From: Verrucomicrobiota bacterium
GTDB lineage: Bacteria > Verrucomicrobiota > Verrucomicrobiia > Chthoniobacterales > JAFAMB01
DNA: 5,365 bases
Direction of reading: 5' to 3'
Assembly: GCA_019236035.1 (NCBI GenBank)
Contig: JAFAJU010000209.1
Location: forward strand, 1 to 5,365
The translations under genes were made by a program, and so were the position numbers. This document shows, one piece after another, positions 1 through 5,211 of this stretch (the first letter of the stretch is position 1; each line of letters begins with the position of its first letter). The notes beneath the pieces are model-generated. The model saw only the letters and a list, made by a program, of their open reading frames with translations. It made no database searches and was not told the DNA's origin.

Positions 1-1
1 A

Positions 2-157
2 GTGGAACTCGACAAGATTAAGCACAATGTCGGGTTTGACATCACGATTGTCACCACGGCGAAAACGAATGAAGAAGCCAAAGCGCTCCTAATCGAACTG
101 GGTGTCCCATTCAGCGATAAGAAGCAACTCGCCAAGGCTCAATCGCAGGAGAATTGA
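2..157 (+). CDS. rplE: 50S ribosomal protein L5, C-terminal part (5' end outside window)
   Basis: The reading frame is open from the window edge and encodes the last 51 residues of a protein. It contains the L5 C-terminal pattern GFDITIVTTAKTNEEAKALL followed by a short segment IELGVPF, which is how bacterial L5 normally ends. L5 binds 5S rRNA and helps form the central protuberance of the large subunit. The tail after GVPF (about 15 residues, lysine- and glutamine-rich) is somewhat longer than in many L5 proteins. The gene ends with two in-frame stops in tandem, TGA TAA at 155-160, immediately followed by the rpsH start codon, so there is no room for rpsN, which usually follows rplE. The start and N-terminal domain cannot be assessed because they lie upstream. 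Confidence 0.95.
   Translation: MELDKIKHNVGFDITIVTTAKTNEEAKALLIELGVPFSDKKQLAKAQSQEN
147..152 (+). promoter_or_regulatory. Shine-Dalgarno site of rpsH inside the rplE 3' end
   Basis: AGGAGA lies 8 bases before the rpsH ATG at 161 and inside the last codons of rplE. It supports the choice of the ATG at 161. With the tandem rplE stop sitting between site and start, it suggests that rpsH translation is coupled to rplE termination. Confidence 0.8.
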
Positions 158-160
158 TAA

Positions 161-559
161 ATGAGTAACCTCTCAGATCCGATCGCAGATTTTTTGGCGC
201 GGCTGCGTAACGCGGCACGCGCGCACCGGGGCGACGTATCGGTGCCGTACTCTCGAATCAAGGAGGAGATAGCCAGAATCCTGAAGCAGGAAGGGTATAT
301 ATCCGAATTCGAGGTGGACACGCAAAGCAAGCCTGCGTCGATCAAAGTGACGATGAAGTTTGTGAATCGCACCCCGGCTTTGACTGGTCTCAAACGCATC
401 AGCAAGCCCGGGCTGCGAAAATATGTGGGCTCACAGAATATTCCTCGGGTCCTCGGCGGAATGGGTGTCGCAATTCTATCGACGTCGCGAGGGATTATTA
501 CCGGCCGCGAGGCTCGCAAAGAACATGTGGGCGGCGAGTTGCTCGCTCTGGTGTGGTAA
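161..559 (+). CDS. rpsH: 30S ribosomal protein S8
   Basis: Encodes 132 residues, the usual length for bacterial S8. The N-terminal domain begins with DPIADFLARLRNA, the typical S8 opening in which the first helix is followed by the VPYSRIKEEIARIL stretch (residues 28-41). The C-terminal domain carries the S8 signature at about residues 102-119, with the central S-T-S-x-G core at 107-111, which contacts helix 21 of 16S rRNA. S8 is a primary assembly protein of the small subunit platform. In E. coli it is also the repressor of its own operon; whether that applies here cannot be told, because the E. coli target site lies upstream near rplX-rplE, outside this window. The start at 161 follows directly after the rplE stop and has a good Shine-Dalgarno sequence. 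The stop codon overlaps the ribosome binding site of rplF. Confidence 0.98.
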   Translation: MSNLSDPIADFLARLRNAARAHRGDVSVPYSRIKEEIARILKQEGYISEFEVDTQSKPASIKVTMKFVNRTPALTGLKRISKPGLRKYVGSQNIPRVLGGMGVAILSTSRGIITGREARKEHVGGELLALVW

Positions 560-565
560 GGAGGG
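557..565 (+). promoter_or_regulatory. Shine-Dalgarno site of rplF overlapping the rpsH stop
   Basis: TAAGGAGGG contains the rpsH stop (TAA, 557-559) and the strongest Shine-Dalgarno sequence of the window (GGAGG, 560-564), 8 bases before the ATG at 573. It decides the rplF start: the longer open frame beginning at 423 lies inside rpsH and has no L6 homology before residue M at 573. The arrangement fits tight translational coupling of S8 and L6. Confidence 0.88.
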
Positions 566-572
566 TTTGGGT

Positions 573-1112
573 ATGTCGCGTATTGGCAGAAAATCGATCG
601 CAATTCCTGAGAAAGTGAAAATGGCCGTTACCGATTCGGGCGCGATCAAGGTGGAAGGCCCAAAGGGTAAGCTGGAGTGGGTTTTGCCAAAGCAGATTAA
701 ACTCCGCGTGGAAGGAAACCAGGCGGTTTTGGACCGGAATATCGAATCCAGGACTGTCAGGGCGCTCCACGGGCTCTCGCGCAGCTTGGTTAGCAACATG
801 GTGATAGGTGTGAGCCAGGGTTTTCAGAAAGCACTGGAAATTCACGGGGTGGGATTCCGCGCGCAGGTGCAGGGCAAGAATCTGAATTTGAGTATCGGGT
901 TCTCGCATCCGGTCGTCTTCCCGATTCCGGATGGCATCAAAATCACTGTGCAGGAAAACACCAAGATTTTGATCGAGGGCATCGATAAACAAGTAGTGGG
1001 TCAGGTTGCTGCAGACATTCGGTCGTATTATCCGCCAGAACCTTACAAAGGTAAGGGGATCCGATACACCGGTGAACAGATTCTCCGGAAGGAAGGCAAA
1101 ACGGTCCAATAG
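573..1112 (+). CDS. rplF: 50S ribosomal protein L6
   Basis: Encodes 179 residues, close to the usual 177-180 of L6. It begins MSRIGRKSIAIPEKV, the standard L6 N-terminus, which together with the strong Shine-Dalgarno sequence fixes the start at 573. L6 is a duplication of two similar domains. The first covers roughly residues 8-82 and the second 83-160, with GVGFRAQVQGKNLNLSIGFS (93-112) opening the second. The L6 signature PEPYKGKGI is at residues 155-163, followed by the basic tail GIRYTGEQILRKEGK. L6 sits near the sarcin-ricin loop and the base of the L7/L12 stalk of the large subunit. The gene follows rpsH with overlapping control signals. A 45-base gap separates it from rplR. Nothing in the sequence looks damaged. 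Confidence 0.98.
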   Translation: MSRIGRKSIAIPEKVKMAVTDSGAIKVEGPKGKLEWVLPKQIKLRVEGNQAVLDRNIESRTVRALHGLSRSLVSNMVIGVSQGFQKALEIHGVGFRAQVQGKNLNLSIGFSHPVVFPIPDGIKITVQENTKILIEGIDKQVVGQVAADIRSYYPPEPYKGKGIRYTGEQILRKEGKTVQ

Positions 1113-1139
1113 CAATTATCCCAGCAGAGGCAGGTCTGA

Positions 1140-1156
1140 TCTGTCTCATTGACAGA
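1140..1156 (+). other. Small hairpin abutting the rplR start codon
   Basis: TCTGTC (1140-1145) and GACAGA (1151-1156) form a perfect 6-bp stem with the 5-base loop TCATT. It ends one base before the rplR ATG, in a gap without a Shine-Dalgarno sequence. Such a structure could influence initiation, but short stems like this also arise by chance. Confidence 0.4.
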
Positions 1157-1157
1157 A

Positions 1158-1514
1158 ATGGCAACGACAAATCACTTGAAAGTACGACATCAACGAATTC
1201 GGCGGCGGGTTACCGGCACGGCTGAGCGTCCTCGTCTCGCGGTACACTTCTCCGGACGGCATATTTATGCGCAAGTGATCGACGATTCTGTCGGGAAGAC
1301 CGTGGCTGCTGCCTCGACCGTCGAGTCGGGTGTGAAAGGGAGTCGGCGGACCAACGCAAATGTGGCCATGGCGGAAAAACTTGGTGCGCTCGTTGCCGAA
1401 AGAAGTTTGGAAAAAAATATAAAGACTGTGGTATTTGACCGCGGAGGGTTTAGTTACCACGGGAAAGTTAAGGCGTTGGCCGACGCGGCTCGCGCCGGAG
1501 GATTAGAGTTTTAA
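1158..1514 (+). CDS. rplR: 50S ribosomal protein L18
   Basis: Encodes 118 residues from the ATG at 1158, a normal L18 length. An in-frame TTG at 1149 would add three residues; the ATG is preferred because MATTNHLKVRHQRIRRRVTG is a typical L18 start and the TTG has no better ribosome site. The basic N-terminal segment (residues 8-18) is followed by TAERPRLAVHFSGRHIYAQV (21-40), the conserved strand that contacts 5S rRNA. The C-terminal half holds the family pattern VVFDRGGFSYHGKVKALADA (91-110) and ends GGLEF, matching the usual terminus of L18. The protein binds 5S rRNA with L5 in the central protuberance. There is no clear Shine-Dalgarno sequence, and a small hairpin lies directly before the start. 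Confidence 0.97.
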   Translation: MATTNHLKVRHQRIRRRVTGTAERPRLAVHFSGRHIYAQVIDDSVGKTVAAASTVESGVKGSRRTNANVAMAEKLGALVAERSLEKNIKTVVFDRGGFSYHGKVKALADAARAGGLEF

Positions 1515-1559
1515 TTTCGAAGGCATCGGCCTAGTGGCGGGCCTTATAGCAGAAACATT

Positions 1560-2084
1560 ATGGCAGGAGAACCTAGAAATCGTCGCGGCGACAGTTCATC
1601 TGATCGGAATGCCCAGAAGGGCGACACGACTGAGAAAGTCGTGTTCATCAATCGTTGTGCAAAGGTGGTGAAAGGCGGGCGCCGTTTCAGTTTCAGCGCC
1701 CTGATCGTCGCCGGGGATCATAAGGGACGCGTCGGCTATGGCTTCGGCAAGGCAAACGAAGTTTCAGAGGCCATTCGCAAAGCATCTGATTCTGCGCGCA
1801 AATCGATGGTTTCAGTAGCTGTCCAGGAGAATACTATTCCTCATGAAGTGATTGGAGAATTTGGCGGTGGACGGGTCCTGTTGCGGCCTGCTTCTCCGGG
1901 TACCGGGGTGATCGCCGGCGGCGGCGTACGGGCCGTGGTAGAGGCCGCGGGCATAAAGGACGTGTTGGCCAAGTCGCTCGGCTCGAGTAATCACGCCAAT
2001 GTGGTCAAGGCCACCATTGAAGCATTGCGCGGTCTCCGGCGCCGGCAGGATATCCTGAAGCTCCGCGGCAAGGAAACGAGGTAG
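1560..2084 (+). CDS. rpsE: 30S ribosomal protein S5
   Basis: Encodes 174 residues, slightly longer than the 166 of E. coli because of a polar, low-complexity N-terminal tail (residues 1-24, rich in Arg, Asp, Ser and Asn). The conserved protein begins at EKVVFINRCAKVVKGGRRFS. The S5 double-stranded RNA-binding signature covers about residues 40-72 (GRRFSFSALIVAGDHKGRVG and the glycine-rich continuation). The C-terminal domain holds PASPGTGVIAGGGVRAVVEA (110-129) and the SNHANVVKATIEAL helix (143-156). S5 is a 16S rRNA-binding protein involved in decoding fidelity; its KGGRR loop lies where spectinomycin resistance changes occur in other bacteria, and no unusual residue is obvious there. The start has no Shine-Dalgarno sequence, only an A-rich stretch. 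The gap after it lacks rpmD. Confidence 0.97.
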   Translation: MAGEPRNRRGDSSSDRNAQKGDTTEKVVFINRCAKVVKGGRRFSFSALIVAGDHKGRVGYGFGKANEVSEAIRKASDSARKSMVSVAVQENTIPHEVIGEFGGGRVLLRPASPGTGVIAGGGVRAVVEAAGIKDVLAKSLGSSNHANVVKATIEALRGLRRRQDILKLRGKETR

Positions 2085-2089
2085 GGAAC

Positions 2090-2136
2090 CGCTCCTGCGC
2101 TTCCGACCGGCCAAAAACCCTGGAAGTGCAGGAGTG
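2090..2136 (+). repeat. Long inverted repeat / stem-loop between rpsE and rplO
   Basis: Bases 2090-2105 pair with 2121-2136 to give a stem of up to 16 bp around a 15-base loop (2106-2120). The core is CTCCTGC with GCAGGAG and CTTCC with GGAAG, joined through a G-U wobble at 2099/2127; two further G-U pairs (2105/2121 and 2091/2135) extend it. It begins 5 bases after the rpsE stop and lies where rpmD is found in many other bacteria. No run of T follows, so it does not look like a classical intrinsic terminator, and genes on both sides are co-directional operon members. It could be an RNA processing site, an mRNA stabiliser or a binding site for a ribosomal protein; the sequence alone does not decide. 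Confidence 0.7.
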
Positions 2137-2165
2137 CGTCTCTAGCGACTAAGAATCTATATTTT

Positions 2166-2612
2166 ATGCGGTTACACGAATTAAAAGCCCGCCCTGGAGC
2201 GAAGCACCGGGTTAAGCGGCTCGGCTGCGGTGAAAGTTCCGGTCACGGAAAGACCAGTGGGAAAGGCCATAAGGGCCAAAAGGCGCGTTCTGGTGGCAGT
2301 ATTCGACTCGGCTTTGAAGGTGGTCAAATGCCGCTCATCCGGCGTCTGCCGAAACGGGGATTCAACAACGCTGCCTTCAAAACCTCTCTGGCGATCGTTA
2401 ATATCCGCGACTTGCAACGGTTCGAAGATGGCACTCATGTAACCGAACAGCTGCTGCGCCAGAAGGGGCTCATTAACGGAAGCTTTGACGGCCTAAAGAT
2501 TTTGGGCCGAGGCGAGTTGACCAGGAAGTTGACAGTCGAGGCCGACAAATTCAGCGAGACAGCGCGTCAGGGCATCGAGAAGGCTGGGGGATCCGTCGTT
2601 ATTCGTAGTTAG
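2166..2612 (+). CDS. rplO: 50S ribosomal protein L15
   Basis: Encodes 148 residues, the usual length of bacterial L15. It starts MRLHELKARPGAKHRVKRLG, followed by the glycine- and lysine-rich extended arm (residues 20-45, including SGHGKTSGKGHKGQKARSGG) that threads into 23S rRNA. Then come GFEGGQMPLIRRLPKRGF (49-66) and the C-terminal L15 signature at about residues 111-142, starting KILGRGELT and ending with an EKAGG motif. L15 is a late assembly protein of the large subunit. The ATG at 2166 gives the canonical N-terminus; upstream is only an AT-rich TATATTTT stretch without a Shine-Dalgarno sequence. The gene follows rpsE directly, so L30 is not encoded here, and is 18 bases ahead of secY. 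Confidence 0.98.
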   Translation: MRLHELKARPGAKHRVKRLGCGESSGHGKTSGKGHKGQKARSGGSIRLGFEGGQMPLIRRLPKRGFNNAAFKTSLAIVNIRDLQRFEDGTHVTEQLLRQKGLINGSFDGLKILGRGELTRKLTVEADKFSETARQGIEKAGGSVVIRS

Positions 2613-2630
2613 TCTCCAGTCATTGTTCTC

Positions 2631-4133
2631 ATGATTTCCGCATTCACGAATATCTTTAAAATCCCGGAATTGCGCCAGCGCATCCTCTTCACTATTGCGA
2701 TGCTGGTCATCGTTCGAGCAGGCGCAGCCATTACGATTCCGGGGGTGAATGCCCATGTCTTAAACGAGTGGTTCCAAAGCTCGATGGCGAAGTCGGCTGG
2801 CGGCGGCGTGGCCGCGCTTTTCAATATTTTCGCCGGAGGTGCCCTGGAGCATTGCGCGGTTTTCTCCCTGGGTATTATGCCGTACATCAGCGCATCGATC
2901 ATGATGCAGCTGCTGACGGCAGTGATTCCGCGGCTGAACAAGCTGGCGCGGGAAGATGGTGGTAGGCAAAAGATCACTCAATACACGCGGTATGTGACCC
3001 TCGGTTTGTGCCTTTTTCAGGGATATTTGCTGGCTGTGTCGATGCAGAATCCTTCCTCAAATCCGTTCCTGCAAGGGATCGACGCAATAACCGCTCGTCT
3101 CGGCCCTTTGGTCGAGAACCCCGGGCTTGGCTTCCAGTTTATTGCTACCCTTACATTAAGTGCGGGAACGATGTTTATCATGTGGATTGGCGACCAGATT
3201 ACCGATCGCGGGATAGGCAATGGTACATCGCTGATCATCACAGTAGGGATTGTCGCTTCGCTACCTGGCGCCCTGGTGCAGGTTTGGAACACTTTCGTCC
3301 CCTCCAGCGGAGCTCCCAGCCGGGTGAGCCCAATGGTGCTGGTGGTCATGATCGCGTTCCTGGTTTTGGTTGTTGCGTCCGTGATTGCCCTGACACAAGG
3401 GCAGCGGAAAGTCAGTATCCAATACGCCAAACGAGTGGTTGGCCGAAAGGTCTATGGCGGGCAGACACAGTTTCTGCCGCTGAAGGTCAACTCCGTCGGG
3501 GTGATGCCGCTGATCTTCGCCCAGGCTATCCTGCTTTTTCCCTCTACGATTTTGAGCATGGCGTTCCGAAACCAGGAATGGGCGGTCATCCTCTCCAACG
3601 CCATGGCCGTCGGCGTCTGGCACTATGTCCTGACGGCGGCGTTAATCTTCTTTTTTAGCTATTTCTGGGTCGCAATTCAGTTCCAGCCAACTCAGATCGC
3701 CGATGATCTGAAAAAGTACAACGGATACATCCCCGGTTATCGTCCGGGAAAACCGACAGCGGAATTTCTGGAGTTCACGTTGACTCGATTGACTTTCGCA
3801 GGCGCTCTTTTCTTGACTGTCATTGCCGTAATTCCGGAGACAATGATTACCTTGCTGGGAGTTCCGCGAATGACGGCGCGATTTTTTGGGGGAACGAGTC
3901 TTCTAATCATCGTTGGCGTCCTCCTGGACACGATGCGGCAGGTCGAGACTCATCTGATTCAACGGCATTATGACGGTTTCTTGCGCAAGGGTCGCATCCG
4001 GGGCCGGTTTGAACGCGCCGTGGGCGGAACCGGGAGGGTAGTCAAGGAGAGCGTTTTGCTGTGGATGTGGTTGGTATTCGCGGTGTTGGCTGTTGCTGGG
4101 GTGGCGGTCTCGATATTTGTCAATCAGAGATAG
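2631..4133 (+). CDS. secY: Preprotein translocase subunit SecY with C-terminal extension
   Basis: Encodes 500 residues, longer than the roughly 430-445 typical of SecY. SecY forms the protein-conducting channel of the inner membrane with SecE and SecG. The first SecY signature is at about residues 64-90 (FNIFAGGALEHCAVF then SLGIMPYISASI), covering the plug and TM2. The second is at 185-203 (WIGDQITDRGIGNGTSLII). The cytoplasmic C5 loop carries QIADDLKKYNGYIPGYRPGK (355-374), with the conserved arginine at R371 thought important for SecA and ribosome contact. Ten hydrophobic segments match the family, from about residue 17 to 435. The conserved protein normally ends near HYDGFLRKGRIR (446-457); here about 43 more residues follow, ending in a hydrophobic segment at about 476-497 that looks like an eleventh membrane helix. 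There is no Shine-Dalgarno sequence before the ATG. Confidence 0.98.
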   Translation: MISAFTNIFKIPELRQRILFTIAMLVIVRAGAAITIPGVNAHVLNEWFQSSMAKSAGGGVAALFNIFAGGALEHCAVFSLGIMPYISASIMMQLLTAVIPRLNKLAREDGGRQKITQYTRYVTLGLCLFQGYLLAVSMQNPSSNPFLQGIDAITARLGPLVENPGLGFQFIATLTLSAGTMFIMWIGDQITDRGIGNGTSLIITVGIVASLPGALVQVWNTFVPSSGAPSRVSPMVLVVMIAFLVLVVASVIALTQGQRKVSIQYAKRVVGRKVYGGQTQFLPLKVNSVGVMPLIFAQAILLFPSTILSMAFRNQEWAVILSNAMAVGVWHYVLTAALIFFFSYFWVAIQFQPTQIADDLKKYNGYIPGYRPGKPTAEFLEFTLTRLTFAGALFLTVIAVIPETMITLLGVPRMTARFFGGTSLLIIVGVLLDTMRQVETHLIQRHYDGFLRKGRIRGRFERAVGGTGRVVKESVLLWMWLVFAVLAVAGVAVSIFVNQR

Positions 4134-4306
4134 CGCATCAGGGTGAAGAGACGAATCGTTCTTCTAGGGCCACCGGCTTCGGGCAAGGGTACGCAGGCGG
4201 AGCTGATCCAGAAGCGATTCGCCATACCCGCGACGTCAACGGGAGCGATTCTTCGCAGAGAGGCTAGGTCAGGGAGGATGATACCGACCTTTTCTTGGCA
4301 CGCCGG

Positions 4307-4310
4307 ATGA
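4307..4310 (+). promoter_or_regulatory. ATGA stop/start overlap inside the adk remnant
   Basis: The stop of the N-terminal fragment (TGA, 4308-4310) overlaps an ATG (4307-4309) that opens the frame of the C-terminal fragment, giving MNEYREKTLPV and 43 codons up to the stop at 4438. This is the geometry used for termination-reinitiation. No Shine-Dalgarno sequence lies at the right distance. Whether ribosomes use it is inference. Confidence 0.5.
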
Positions 4311-4434
4311 ACGAGTACCGAGAGAAAACTCTTCCGGTGACAGATTTTTACCATACTCGCGGTATATTGGCATGCATCGACGCCGGCCGTGAGGCTGGAT
4401 TGGTTTTTAATGATTTGAGCCAACTGATAACCGA

Positions 4435-4438
4435 ATGA
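4435..4438 (+). promoter_or_regulatory. ATGA overlap of adk-remnant stop and map start
   Basis: The TGA ending the adk C-terminal fragment shares three of four bases with the map ATG. In an intact operon this would couple map translation to adk. With adk disrupted, coupling would need translation of the second fragment's frame, as through the overlap at 4307-4310. Confidence 0.65.
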
Positions 4439-5211
4439 TCCCGATCAAAACAACGCACGAAGTCGATCGGATGCGAGCGTCTTGCAAGCTGGCGAGCAAT
4501 ATTTTAGAGGAGCTTTCCGCGATGCTTTGTCCGGGGATCACAACGAGAGATGTGGATCAATCTGCGGCGAAACTGATGCAATTGGCCGGTTGCAGGAGCG
4601 CCTTTCTCGGTTACCGGCAATTTCCCGGCCATATCTGCATTTCGGTAAACGATGAGGTCGTTCACGGAATTGGAAGTTCCCGCCGGATTCAATATGGGGA
4701 TATCGTTAAGCTGGATATTGGCGTGATTCTCGCCGGCTTCGTCGGCGACACTGCCGCGACGATACCGGTGGGGGTGATTAACGATGACGTGCAGCGACTC
4801 CTTGGCGTGACCGAGGACGCTTTGTACAAGGGGATCGAACATGCTCGCGAAGGTCGCCGCCTTGGTGACATCTGTGCGGCTATCCAGGATGAAGTCGAGT
4901 TGAACGGATTCAGTGTGGTCAAAGAATTTGTGGGCCACGGGGTGGGTCGCCAACTTCACGAAGAACCGCAGATCCCGAACTATCGGACCTCCGGGGCCAC
5001 CGCGAAACTAAGAGCCGGGATGACCCTGGCCATTGAACCAATGGTCAACATGGGACGCGCCGCGGTCAAAGTTTTGGATGATGACTGGACCGTTGTTACG
5101 GCCGATCACTCTCCATCCGCGCACTTCGAACACACGGTTTTAGTCACGAAAGGTGAACCGGAGATTTTGACATGGCGCGAAAAGACGTCATCGAAGTTGA
5201 AGGCAAGGTAG
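4435..5211 (+). CDS. map: Methionine aminopeptidase, type I
   Basis: Encodes 258 residues, the normal length for the type I enzyme, which removes the initiator methionine from new proteins in the cytoplasm using two metal ions. All five metal ligands of the pita-bread fold are visible by alignment to the E. coli enzyme: D94 (VKLDIGV), D105 (GFVGDTAAT), H168 (GHGVGR), E201 (AIEPM) and E232 (FEHT). The catalytic-site histidines H77 (NDEVVHGI) and H175 (QLHEEP) are also present. There is no N-terminal zinc-finger or SH3-binding extension. The ATG at 4435 overlaps the stop of the adk remnant as ATGA (4435-4438), the usual sign of translational coupling, and no Shine-Dalgarno sequence precedes it. 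The last 40 bases overlap infA in another frame. Confidence 0.97.
   Translation: MIPIKTTHEVDRMRASCKLASNILEELSAMLCPGITTRDVDQSAAKLMQLAGCRSAFLGYRQFPGHICISVNDEVVHGIGSSRRIQYGDIVKLDIGVILAGFVGDTAATIPVGVINDDVQRLLGVTEDALYKGIEHAREGRRLGDICAAIQDEVELNGFSVVKEFVGHGVGRQLHEEPQIPNYRTSGATAKLRAGMTLAIEPMVNMGRAAVKVLDDDWTVVTADHSPSAHFEHTVLVTKGEPEILTWREKTSSKLKAR
5160..5163 (+). promoter_or_regulatory. Shine-Dalgarno site of infA inside map
   Basis: GGAG lies 8 bases before the infA ATG at 5172, inside the map coding region. It supports initiation within map rather than after the map stop. Confidence 0.7.

Larger units (their letters stand above)
4143..4438 (+). pseudogene. adk: Adenylate kinase remnant with internal deletion and frame change
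   Basis: The first part reads from GTG 4143 (9 bases after secY) to a stop at 4308-4310, 55 codons. Its first 44 or so residues are a clear adenylate kinase start: KRRIVLLGPPASGKGTQAEL with the ATP-binding P-loop at residues 9-17, then the PATSTGAILRRE segment where AMP binding begins. From about 4271 homology continues in another frame (RED-D-T, then RRMNEYREKTLPVTDFYHTR), matching the C-terminal helix region of Adk, and ends at TGA 4436-4438. Compared with E. coli Adk, roughly residues 43-155 are missing: the AMP-binding domain, the DGFPR region and the LID. Adenylate kinase makes 2 ADP from ATP and AMP; this gene cannot. The gene sits in the normal adk slot between secY and map. A read or assembly error is the main alternative to a genuine deletion. 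Confidence 0.85.

Noticed and set aside
423..572. N-terminal extension of L6 by 50 residues
   Set aside because: The stretch lies inside rpsH in another frame, does not resemble L6, and the strong Shine-Dalgarno sequence points to the ATG at 573.
498..1115. Long open frame of 205 codons on the minus strand opposite rplF
   Set aside because: It is antisense to a certain L6 gene, has no recognisable domain or ribosome site, and such shadows are common in GC-rich conserved genes.
1149..1154. TTGACA, a perfect -35 promoter hexamer before rplR
   Set aside because: No -10-like sequence lies 16-18 bases downstream; the region there is rplR coding sequence. It also forms part of the small hairpin. 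The same hexamer at 2529-2534 (in rplO) and 5167-5172 (in map) likewise lacks a partner.
1519..1545. Inverted repeat AAGGC/GCCTT or GGCC/GGCC in the rplR-rpsE gap
   Set aside because: Only 5 bp with a 16-base loop, or a 5-bp alternative with a wobble pair; too weak to claim a terminator or regulatory structure.
2135..2163. TATATT at 2158-2163 as a -10 box for an internal promoter before rplO
   Set aside because: The -35 position holds TGCGTC, far from consensus, and transcription would start inside rplO. The AT-rich stretch is more simply an unstructured leader.
4061..4267. A 68-codon frame across the end of secY and the start of the adk remnant
   Set aside because: It runs out of frame through the SecY tail and the P-loop coding region and has no homology I recognise; the overlapping frames explain the sequence better.
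4271..4310. Programmed frameshift joining the two adk fragments
   Set aside because: No slippery heptamer of the X-XXY-YYZ type is visible in the overlap of the frames, and a fused product would still lack the AMP-binding domain and LID.
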